Positions 1 to 6,791 of a DNA stretch of 13,810 bases are shown piece after piece. The notes beneath the pieces were generated by a model that was not told the origin of the DNA, did not search any database, and saw nothing but the letters and a program-made list of their open reading frames with translations. Where the stretch lies: assembly GCA_900088475.1 (NCBI GenBank), contig FLMG01002880.1:1-13810 (forward strand). The letters are read 5' to 3'. How positions within the stretch are numbered: the stretch's first letter is position 1; the number at the start of each line of letters is the position of its first letter. This stretch comes from Hyphochytrium catenoides (Eukaryota > Sar > Hyphochytriomycetes > Hyphochytriales > Hyphochytriaceae). The position numbers were made by a program, and so were the translations under genes.

Positions 1-393
1 CTACTACTGTTTATAAAAAAAAGAGGAAGAGAGATATGAAATATGCACTACTCAAACGAAGAGAAACAAGAGAGACAAGTAGTAGGCCAGAAGACAGGGA
101 GGAGGAGAAAAAAGGAAAGCAGCATGAGGGAGCTCACTCGGCCACTAAGGGCTAATAAGGGCTTTATTAAAAAATCTAGAAATTAGTAAGGAGTGAAAAG
201 ATCGACTACTGTTTTGTTTGTGGAGAAGATGAAGAGATGCAATATTACGAAGCTACAAAAGAGAATAATGGAGAAGAAGAAAGAGCTAAAATATGGCAAA
301 GAGAAGAGAAGAGCAGAGAAGCTAGGACGACCGATCTCACCCGGCCCCCACCACCACCACGGCCGGGCATCAGTGACCGAAGGACGCACCACC
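1..393. other. gene-less left flank, purine-rich
   Basis: No gene is recognised here. The plus strand is strongly A/G-rich with few pyrimidine runs, so the open frames over it are low-complexity Lys/Glu/Arg or Ser/Leu/Phe strings. There is a short A run at 16-23 and a direct repeat of TAAGGGCT around 147-165. I see no poly-A or poly-T tail that would mark the 3' end of the neighbouring minus-strand retrotransposon. The GC hairpin at 340-367 is listed separately. Confidence 0.5.
340..367. repeat. GC-only hairpin with CCA-repeat loop
   Basis: CCCGGCC (340-346) and GGCCGGG (361-367) are perfect 7-bp inverted arms around a 14-nt loop made of CCA repeats. The arms are pure G/C in an otherwise A/G-rich stretch, so a stable stem is expected. 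It ends 27 bp outside the left arm of the large inverted repeat at 394-457. Its role is unknown. Confidence 0.6.
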
Positions 394-457
394 GAGGAGG
401 CGGCGGGGAGATCGTCTTGCTCCCCAATAATGCGAGAGAGGAAGAAGTCTTTCTTGT
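394..457 (+). repeat. left arm of ~4-kb-spaced inverted repeat
   Basis: This segment is the reverse complement of 4418-4484. Aligned outward to inward, it has 12 identical bases (GAGGAGGCGGCG), a 5-nt gap, 11 identical bases, two mismatches within three bases, then about 25 identical bases containing CCCCAATAATGCGAGAG, then a decaying tail. The similarity stops quickly on both sides. The arms bracket the retrotransposon at 732-4250. No clear target-site duplication is visible outside them. It could be the terminal inverted repeat of a DNA element that the retrotransposon entered, or one copy each of a dispersed repeat in opposite orientation. Confidence 0.75.
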
Positions 458-731
458 TGATCCTGCTCACGACGGCCAGCAGCCAAGAGGGCGTTGTCAG
501 GAGCAGGAGGAGCAGCGGCTGGCAGGAGCAAGGGAAGAAGAAGAAGCAGGAAAGAGTGCAGAAGAAGAGAGGGGAGTGGAATCATGATGGAAGGCGGCAA
601 GGAAGGGCGCAGAAGGTGGCAATCTCGAAACAATCATGCGGGTGGCCTCCTAATGTAAAGCCAAAGACACCTGTCTCAAAAAGCGGCGATGGCGAAAGAA
701 GTGCACATCGCGCTCAAGAGCAACGGTCCGA
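458..731. other. gene-less stretch between inverted-repeat arm and retrotransposon
   Basis: A/G-rich sequence with runs of GAAGAA type. It lies immediately downstream of the retrotransposon's last stop codon in the element's own orientation, so it may contain its 3' UTR. I see no coding motif, poly-A tail or tandem 3'-terminal repeat. The open frames here are low complexity. Confidence 0.4.
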
Positions 732-1785
732 TCAGCCTGAGCAGCACAAATAGTATTGACAAAGGCTGCAACAGTTGGTGGCAGAGCCCCCACCAAAGGA
801 CTCCCAAACTAGAGGGAGGAAGTCGATCTGGTGGGCGTTGCAAGGAGCTAGGTACTTTTGGCGCCTACGGTCCTCAACCGCCGCCATCTGATATCCCGAC
901 TGTTCCGCTGCATAACGAAGGGTATTATGTTGCAGCGGGTGTGTGACCGAGATATCAAAGGCTGTGACTGGGAACCGGTTGCCATACCCAGGGATAGCTA
1001 GGTCAGCAGGGCGGGAGAAAGGAGAGCAAGAGAGCAAGTAGTGGAGGGGCTCCCGAGAGCAGCGGTATCCGGCGTCCGATACTGGAGAGCGCAATAGAGA
1101 GAGAACCCGGTTATGGCGACGGGAGGCACCGCCACCTGTTGTGCGACAGACCATCGCATGGTCGCCGAAGACATCCATTTCAGCTCTTCGACAGCTCCCA
1201 CATACTACAGGGGCTTGAAGAAAAGGAAGGCCAAGAAAACGTCGAATCATAGCCCGGAATAGAACAGATGATTGGGCCTTATGCAGCAGTGCCCCACAGG
1301 GTGAAGCTGCAAGAAAAGCCCCAGCGTGAGGGAGAGAAACAGAACGAAGACGAGCCCGAGAAGAAAAAGAAGGAAGAGAAAGAAGACGGAGGTGGGCGTG
1401 CTTCCAGAAGAGACGGGAGCAAAACTTATGCTGTAAGTCCTTGAAGCCCGCAAGCTGGAGGAAGCCGTGGCGTTCCTCTGACTGCTCCGGCAACCCTATG
1501 TCATCGTAGAGGGAACGAAGAGAGCACTCAACCGCCGCGGGAGGGTTAGCAAGTTGATGGGGAGGCAAACCCAAGAGTGCCGACACAAGCTCATAGGAGA
1601 GAGCAAGAGAACTCAGGTAAGCAGGACGTGAGATAACAGAAGCAAGAAGAAGACCCAGACCGCCGAGCTTGACGGGGAGAGAAGCCTGCTCCTATGCAGA
1701 ATCAGGAAAGGGAACCGAGGCATCCCAACCCAGAAGACGATCTAAAAACTGTTTAGACCTCAGGTCAAAATCAGGCGAGATGAAC
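732..1785 (-). pseudogene. retrotransposon C-terminal part: thumb, CCHC, restriction-like endonuclease
   Basis: One frame runs from about 1785 to the TGA at 732, interrupted by a single TAG at 1692-1694. Just after that stop comes QASLPVKLGGLGL, the usual post-RT 'LP..GGLGL' signature, then an AYLSSLA segment. A C-x2-C-x10-H-x3-C motif (CGSC ... GDHAMVC) lies at about 1202-1146 and is followed by GGG..RRHNRV. The nuclease follows: PAD at about 1010-1002, FDISVTHPL with its Asp at 956-954, and Lys in RRQKY at 857-855, then IDFLPLVWESFGG. These fit the PD-(D/E)XK fold that cuts the insertion target in RLE elements. All putative catalytic residues are still present, so the stop is the only visible lesion in this part. 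Confidence 0.85.
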
Positions 1786-2763
1786 TTGGAAGTCCTCACC
1801 TTGATCGAGAAGAGAATCAATAGAAAGGAGGCGAGCTAAGAAAGAAGACAAGAAGGAAGAAACAAAAGCTGGGAAGCCTATAGGAGCCCCAAGAAGCACT
1901 ACTCCAGACGGAGTGACACGATTAATCGCCGGGGAAAAGTCTTCCAAAGACGAGGTTCGAGAAGGCCACCATAGCTCGCATTTAGCGAGGTTCAAAGAGA
2001 GACCAAGGGAAGCGGAGAGATCGTTAATGAGCTTAAGAGCCTTGAGAACAGAAGCATGGCGTCCTATCAAGGTGCCATCATCAAGGTACCTAGTATGCAA
2101 AAGGAGGTCAGGAGCTACCTCCCGCAATTTGATAACCAAGGGCTGCGGGGCGAGAGAGAAGAGATGTGGACCCAAAGGATGACCCTGTTGGACCCCGGAG
2201 GAGCTAGAGAGACGGAAGGGGCCATGAAAAGGGTGGGACGACTGGCTATAACAGAACCTCACCCAGGGATAGAGAGAGTGGAAGTGGAGGCGGACCTGAT
2301 CAAGGAGAAGCGATCTGCAAATACAATTGAAGGCATTGGAAAAGTCCACCTTGAGCATAACCAGATCTGGATCCTCACCATGTTCGTCCACCACTCGTCT
2401 CACCGCATGAACAACGGCTTTCCGACCCCGCCCGCACCGCCACCCCAATCTGGAGAGGAGAGAGATAATCACTAACATCAGACTTTACCTTGGCGCAGCA
2501 GCACTTGGCGGCCAACCGCCGAAAAGTTTCGCCAACAGCAATAGGCCTTACACCTCCCAGTGTCCTTCCGAAGCCCATAGAGAGGGGCACTGGCGAAGAA
2601 CGGAGCCACTTCCTGAAGAGCACGACCCGAAACCAAGAACTCAACCAAGAAGGCCAGACAAGAGAGAAAAGCCTTCTGGACCTCTGGGTAAGGACAATTA
2701 AGGAGGTCTTTCAGGTGCTGAGGACGAAGCCGAGAGGCACCACCAGCAGAATCCGCAGGAAAA
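1780..2763 (-). pseudogene. retrotransposon reverse transcriptase domain, three frames
   Basis: Reading 5' to 3' on the minus strand, FPADSAGGASRLRPQHL starts at 2762, then there is a frame change inside a G triplet (2556-2558). GVRPIAVGETFRRLAAK follows from 2554, then a frame change at an A triplet (plus-strand T 2419-2421). Next come motif A LKVDFSNAF (Asp at 2346-2344), motif B SGVQQGHPLGP (about 2199), motif C YLDDG (2088-2074) and motif D GLSLNLAKCELW. The catalytic Asp of motif A and both Asp of motif C are kept. Frame is lost again near 1780. The family uses this domain for target-primed reverse transcription. The motifs place it among non-LTR elements and not LTR or group II intron RTs. 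Confidence 0.88.
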
Positions 2764-3253
2764 CTGTGAACACAAGCAGCCAGCCACCTCTATGTCAGAA
2801 ATAGAGAGCGAACAATCCGGAAGCGAGCTAGGGAGGGAAGAAGTAGGCAGAGATGAAGAAGGATGCTTCTCAAGAAGAGACTCATAGGAGGACTGAGACG
2901 GCGTCACAAGGTCGGAAGAGACTAAAGCCTGAGCTGCCTTAGAGAGAAGGCCTTGCTCCGCGTAGTAGCGCATGGCTCTACGAAGATTAGAGGGGGGTAG
3001 TCGACCAGGGCTCATGTCTTCCATACGGGGCCTGGGGTGAGCACACGCCGACTCTTGCACTGCCTCTGCCCAAAAGAGGAGCAGAATCTCCTTCATTCCA
3101 GCGAACCAGCAGACGGTCCATCAAGAGTTTACAGGTCTTCCTAGAGCGAGCATGCTTAGTGCGGCTTCCACCCCGAGCTGAGCTAGTCCAACGCAGAACA
3201 GCTTTATGGAACAGAAAGAGCAAAGACCAGGATGAGAGAGTTAACCCGAACAC
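2763..3253 (-). pseudogene. retrotransposon linker between N-terminal domain and RT
   Basis: Two overlapping frames carry the pieces. About 3253-3080 reads WSLLFLFHKAVLRW followed by a Lys/Arg-rich stretch ending RLLVRWNEGD. About 3096-2763 reads LLLFWAEAV, then MRYYAEQGLLSKAAQALVSS and LLEKHPSS. The 'EG..SKA...L.S' and 'KHP' segments are the conserved linker that precedes the RT in this element group. The change of frame lies between about 3060 and 3096, and another is near 2763. No catalytic role is known for this linker. It helps confirm that the fragments belong to one element in its original order. Confidence 0.75.
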
Positions 3254-3938
3254 AAGTATCCATGAGTCTACAGAGAGAAGCGGCGCAGAGAGGACGAGCA
3301 GCAGCCGGGACGTACGTAAGAGTAGGAATCTCCGCTAAGAGGACAGAGAGAATATCCGGCAGAGAGTCCGGCGAGGGACAAGAGAGAACAGAATGAGGAG
3401 GTTGGAAAGAACGGACAAGATGGGCTCCCAGAGGTGAGTTTGGGGGGGACGGAGAAGCAGCAGAGAGGGGAGCAGGTGGTAGAGGCCCAGCTGGAGCAGG
3501 AGAGGCGGCAGCAGGCGCAGACGCAGAAGAAGAAGAGGGAGGTCTATCATTCACAGTCGCCGCGGAAAGAGCAGGCGCTGGAGAAGGAGAGGATAAGGCA
3601 GGAAGGGCTTGAGGAGGCGGCTGCCGGACCAGGTGAGAAGAAGCCGAGAGGGGAGCGGAGGGACAGGCAGGATGACTGGATGAAAAGCGAGGGGCAGGGC
3701 ACTTGTGAGGACGACCTCTCCTGTTGTCCTGGGTAGAAAGAATAGCGCAACAGCCCGAAGGACAGTATGCATGGCCAATAGAAGGGAGGAAAGAAGAGAT
3801 AGAGAAGACATCCTCCAGCTTGTTACGGTGCCGAGCTCCAACTAAATGCTGAAGAATAAGCGACACATAGTTGGAGGAGAGGCGCTGCTCAAAGGAAGAA
3901 GGAGCAGCGCCAGGGCCCTGCGAGCGACCTACTAACAT
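3204..3938 (-). pseudogene. retrotransposon N-terminal domain, Pro/Ser/Ala-rich
   Basis: An open frame of 244 codons begins with a true ATG at 3938-3936. Its first third holds a Cys/His cluster, YCPSGCC ... GRPHKC (C-x3-C, then H-x-C), which may be a degenerate zinc finger like those that guide RLE elements to DNA targets. The middle is low-complexity Pro/Ala/Ser. The end reads IPTLTYVPAAARPLCAASL, a segment that precedes the linker in this group. The frame then closes in a wrong-frame tail near 3240. The assignment rests on order and the downstream domains more than on strong motifs here. Confidence 0.6.
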
Positions 3939-4250
3939 TGAGACGGAGCGTCGCCCGAGGCAGGATCTCTGGCCGTAGCCACAGAACTCTCACGGCCATC
4001 GAGCGACTCCTCATCCATAGGCTCCAGAGCAACATTGTGGGGAGTAGAGGATGAAGTAAGGCTCCCAAGATGAGGCTTATCATTAGGCGAACTCCGCGAA
4101 CGCTTACTCTTACCGGGCCCACTGACTTCAAGAGAGCTAGCGGTGCTAGACTGCTGGTTCTTCTCCGAGTTGCTGTTGTCCTTCACTGCAAGAAAACCAG
4201 CAGGGAATTCCTTCTTCAAAAGCCTGAGCAGACGAAGAAAGTAACCATTT
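3932..4250 (-). pseudogene. possible 5' ORF of the retrotransposon, Ser-rich
   Basis: An open frame from just after a TAA at 4252-4250 to a TAG at 3934-3932 encodes about 105 residues, beginning NGYFLRLLRLLKKEFPAG and continuing Ser/Asp/Glu-rich. It has no in-frame ATG near its 5' end. An ATG at 4248-4246 is out of frame and closes within 11 codons, so the start has probably been lost by a small indel. Its stop overlaps the ATG of the next frame (ATGTTAG, 3938-3932). Either this was a separate first ORF with stop/start coupling or a frameshift split one ORF. I recognise no domain. Confidence 0.4.
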
Positions 4251-4301
4251 TACTGGAAGAAGATTGTTGCATTTATCCAGAAATTCAGAGAGACGAGGTG
4301 G

Positions 4302-4375
4302 TGTCAGGCGTCGGACATGTCAGGCGGCACCACCTGTTTTGCACTTTGTCAACATTTGCCGCCTGACATGTCAGG
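4302..4375. repeat. inverted repeat with 16-bp perfect arms
   Basis: GACATGTCAGGCGGCA at 4314-4329 is matched perfectly by its reverse complement at 4357-4372, with a 27-nt loop. The right side also forms a 14-bp perfect palindrome, CCTGACATGTCAGG, at 4362-4375. The unit TGTCAGGCG appears directly at 4302-4310 and 4318-4326 and inverted at 4360-4368. It lies between the retrotransposon's first open frame and the right inverted-repeat arm, so it could be a structured 5' UTR, a protein-binding site or a small fold-back element. Confidence 0.75.
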
Positions 4376-4417
4376 TCTGGCCCAACCCAAAAGATGAAGC
4401 CCAACACCCAGAATCTC

Positions 4418-4484
4418 ACAATAAAACTACTTCCTCTCTCGCATTATTGGGGAGGAGGACGATCTCCCTCCACGCCGCCTCCTC
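4418..4484 (-). repeat. right arm of ~4-kb-spaced inverted repeat
   Basis: This is the partner of 394-457 in opposite orientation. Relative to the left arm it carries five extra bases near 4467-4471. The two substitutions next to the conserved core turn one Leu codon into another if the arm is read in the frame that gives EIVLLPNNAREE. Outside the arm lies a nested hairpin (4511-4577). Inside it lies the inverted repeat at 4302-4375. The arm is at the end of the block that contains the retrotransposon. Confidence 0.75.
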
Positions 4485-4510
4485 GCCGGAACCATTGGAC
4501 GTTTTGGAGG

Positions 4511-4577
4511 ATGTCACTCTGCGGAGAAAAGGCTGCTGCAAATGACTGGCATTTGCAGCATCACTATAGAGTGACAT
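4511..4577. repeat. nested stem-loop, 10-bp outer and 11-bp inner arms
   Basis: Outer arms ATGTCACTCT (4511-4520) and AGAGTGACAT (4568-4577) are perfect complements. Inside them, TGCTGCAAATG (4534-4544) and CATTTGCAGCA (4550-4560) form a second perfect stem with a 5-nt loop. The asymmetric spacers are 13 and 7 nt. The whole 67-bp unit starts 27 bp outside the right arm of the large inverted repeat. It resembles a small fold-back element or a structured transcript end. No RNA family was recognised. Confidence 0.75.
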
Positions 4578-4899
4578 GCGCTCCCTACATTCATTCAGCC
4601 AGAGTTGTCTGACGAAAATCTCGTTTCGCTCCTCCTCGTTCTTCTCGGTTACAGCCCCGCCCTGTGACTCCATCCGTAAGGTAGGTTTCAGATTAATTTT
4701 TTGAGGGGCCTTCTTCATGTGGGCGACAACAAGAAGACAGATGGGCATATAACAGCAGGGCCTGCCCACTTCCGATGATGAGATTTTTACTTAGTCATGG
4801 AGTAGTAATGGTGGGAACAACAATCACGCGCCGCCAACTCACGACGAAAAGGCTAATCCCCTAGATTGTCGATGCCGCATTATTATTCACCTACTACAC

Positions 4900-4926
4900 G
4901 ATGATGATGGTGGTGGCGGTGGTGAT
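4900..4926. repeat. GAT/GGT trinucleotide microsatellite
   Basis: Three GAT units run into GGT/GGC units and end in GAT, about nine trinucleotides with few interruptions. It is not inside a convincing coding frame. Confidence 0.7.
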
Positions 4927-5280
4927 TTCGATGGATGGATAATATCTCAATCTTATTGGGAGACACATCAAAGGCCAGAAGATCACTGCGTAGATCAGAG
5001 ACCAAGTGTTGTGCAATGAACCAGGCTGCTGACGAGAAGATAATTATCAATAAGGCATTATAAGAGATAGTGACAACAATAATGTTGAACGAGCAAGTCT
5101 ATCATCCTCCTATTAGGCGAAGCCGGAAAGGCAGCATTTTTGCACTAAAAGCTATCAATTACCAACTTCCACAATGAGCGCTGCGCCTGAGTGGAACATG
5201 TTCCGAACATCTTGCAGGTGTAAAACAGTGCTTTCAACGGCTGGGCATGTCACGCAGAAAAAACTGGAGAGAAACAAAGA

Positions 5281-5688
5281 ATGAATGGGTGTTCAAGTGC
5301 TCTGTGTGATGAAAAGGGAGTTGGGAAGTTAGATGATGATGCGCAATGTCCTTATTATTGCGAGGCCGCCCTCTTCTTTCGCGACGAGCGAAGGAGGTCG
5401 CCTTGCTGTCTGGATGGGAAAATAACACCACCAGCTGCTGACAAGAAGATCGACCTCGGCTTCCCAGAGTATCTAGAACTACAGGCACTCTTTCTTCATC
5501 AACGGAGAAATATCATTCTTCTTCTGAGCAGAGCGTTCTTTGCTATAACCCTTGAATATCCGAAGTACAACTATTCACTGGCTTTTGCTTCAATCGTAAC
5601 GAGACAGACGCCTCTCCTGGACCGTATTCTTTTCCCATTTCTGGCCAAATCTACCACTATCTCGGCACAGCTAGGCCTATTTTTTTAA
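5281..5688 (+). CDS. orphan ORF, 135 residues, uncertain
   Basis: ATG at 5281 to TAA, 135 residues. The N-terminal third contains six Cys (two close together in CPYYC and two adjacent in SPCC). The middle has a hydrophobic stretch around residues 78-90 (NIILLLSRAFFAIT), and the end is moderately hydrophobic. I recognise no domain and see no neighbouring gene that suggests a role. The opposite strand is also partly open (5234-5488). It could be a chance ORF, one exon of a spliced gene, or a real small protein. Absence of motifs makes chance the simplest explanation. Confidence 0.15.
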   Translation: MNGCSSALCDEKGVGKLDDDAQCPYYCEAALFFRDERRRSPCCLDGKITPPAADKKIDLGFPEYLELQALFLHQRRNIILLLSRAFFAITLEYPKYNYSLAFASIVTRQTPLLDRILFPFLAKSTTISAQLGLFF

Positions 5689-6300
5689 TTATAAACCTGC
5701 AGTATTCGGTCAGCTATACTTCTTAGACGCAACCGAAGCACAAACAGTAACCTACCCGGCCAGAAGGGACATCGAAGAAGGCGGGACTTTCGCGAAATAT
5801 AGATCTACTGTACACACTCCTCACGCACGTCAGACGACCAGAAGCACTGAGGTGAGGAGAAAAGCGGGTGGGACGGAATCCTTGAGCCATGGGTAGTTAT
5901 TAGTTCTATTGGGCGAAGAAAGAAGTGGCTAGAAAGAACAAAACTCTGTACCTAAAGAAACCAAGACGCTGGCCTTTCATAAAGGGTCGCAAGAGCATTC
6001 TAATGGCCTTGAAAAGCGGTCCCTTGAAAAGCCATCTACTGTATTCAACAGCAGCCGCTACTGGTGAGTTATATCCGCTAACGCTTGCCCACAAACTGCG
6101 TTATGCCGAATACCTACAAGTAACATTTCAGAATACTACAGTAGCCCGTAGCCCTTGCAACGCAACAAACATTTGAACAAGGATGGGTGGGCCTATTATC
6201 GCCCGCCAACAATATGCCTTTCGTCTCCGTAACAATCAATGTGGGCAACGACGGAAAACAGTAGTTGAGACAGTGGGTGCATGATGATGAGATGAGAAAT

Positions 6301-6437
6301 ACTCCGGAGTGGTACAGTAGTAGAAGAGAAGAGATTTCTCTCTCTTCTACAGGTGCTGAGAGGTGCTCGGTGAGAAAGGAGAGAAGAGAAGAGAATTGCT
6401 CTTCTTATGCAGGTGATGAGAGCTCTCCGGCGGGAGG
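6301..6437. repeat. 60-bp imperfect tandem repeat with fold-back units
   Basis: Positions 6321-6360 and 6381-6420 align at an exact 60-base offset: AGAAGAGAAGAGA, then a T/C-rich stretch ending CTTCT, then GCAGGTGATGAG or ACAGGTGCTGAG. The following bases (6361-6380 and 6421-6437) also align, and 6301-6320 looks like the end of an earlier, more diverged unit. In each unit the AGAAGAG run can pair with the CTCTTCT run that follows, giving two successive hairpins. The repeat lies about 355 bp upstream of the glycosyltransferase start. A regulatory role is possible but unproven. Confidence 0.65.
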
Positions 6438-6791
6438 TTAGCCCGCTGCACAGTTAGCCCTTTTCCGCTATCTTGTTGATTTTATCAAACGGACAGGGAA
6501 ACCTTTTTGTTAACGTTATTCAAACAGAAGGGCGAATCCCTAGGAAGACTTTTTCGGTTGCCGCTTTTATAAAGCATTTTCCATCCTCTGAAGAACATGG
6601 TTTATCGTTATTTATCACTTAACTTCAGAGGGCTTTATTTCACTGCACATTAGACTTCGGAAGCTGTACTCGAATGCAGTTTCTGATCAAAAGAGTCTAT
6701 TGAACGGTTTTCCAAGGATGATCTGGCTCTAACTCCGACCCCTCGGGTGGGATTGGCAGCCGTAGCTGCCCTCAAGGCTGTAGTATTCTTC
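6438..6791 (+). other. upstream region of the glycosyltransferase gene
   Basis: This is the presumed promoter and 5' UTR. It holds a TATAAAG at 6568-6574 and short upstream ATGs (for example at 6597 and 6717) before the chosen start. The open frame continues in phase upstream of 6792 to about 6747 but without an ATG. No transcription-factor site is recognised with confidence. Confidence 0.35.
6568..6574 (+). promoter_or_regulatory. candidate TATA box
   Basis: TATAAAG lies 218 bp before the chosen ATG of the glycosyltransferase gene. The match is good, but the spacing would require a 5' UTR of about 190 nt or a 5' intron, so this is only a candidate. Confidence 0.25.

Larger units (their letters stand above)
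732..4250 (-). mobile_element. decayed RLE-type non-LTR retrotransposon
   Basis: On the minus strand, in order, there is a Ser/Pro/Ala-rich N-terminal region with a possible zinc knuckle, a linker, a reverse transcriptase with readable motifs 1, 2, A, B, C (YLDD) and D, a thumb, a CCHC motif and a PD-(D/E)XK restriction-like endonuclease. This domain order is that of early-branching non-LTR retrotransposons of the R2/NeSL/Utopia kind. The exact clade cannot be assigned by eye. Frame changes near 3240, 3080, 2763, 2557, 2420 and 1780, plus an in-frame stop at 1692-1694, make this copy inactive. The neighbouring acyltransferase gene reads cleanly through 16 exons, so the indels are probably real decay and not sequencing error. 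No poly-A tail or target-site duplication was found. Confidence 0.9.
4578..6300. other. long stretch without a recognisable gene
   Basis: No protein family is recognised on either strand. Open frames are short and lack conserved motifs. The longest is the orphan ORF at 5281-5688. A frame at 5925-6176 (+) reads KKPRRWPFIKGRK but has no ATG at its start. A microsatellite of GAT/GGT lies at 4900-4926, and a perfect 12-bp palindrome GGAACATGTTCC at 5193-5204. I see no tRNA-like fold or retrotransposon motif. An intron-rich gene with short exons cannot be excluded by reading alone. Confidence 0.4.

Noticed and set aside
16-23. A run as the retrotransposon's poly-A tail
   Set aside because: The element is on the minus strand, so a tail would appear as T on the plus strand, and the run is 700 bases away.
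193-753. Plus-strand ORF of 186 codons
   Set aside because: Lys/Glu/Arg-rich low complexity caused by A/G-biased DNA, with no motif, and it runs through the inverted-repeat arm.
2056-2475. Plus-strand ORFs over the reverse transcriptase
   Set aside because: Antisense shadows of the minus-strand RT, whose motifs are clear.
4302-4375. Hammerhead ribozyme at the 5' side of the retrotransposon
   Set aside because: The CUGANGA and GAAA core elements were not seen in the right arrangement on either strand.
5193-5204. Perfect palindrome GGAACATGTTCC
   Set aside because: A 12-bp palindrome can occur by chance in a window of this size, and nothing around it suggests a function.
6301-6437. Repeat as a CRISPR array
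   Set aside because: Units are adjacent, only about two in number and diverged, without spacers, in eukaryotic DNA.
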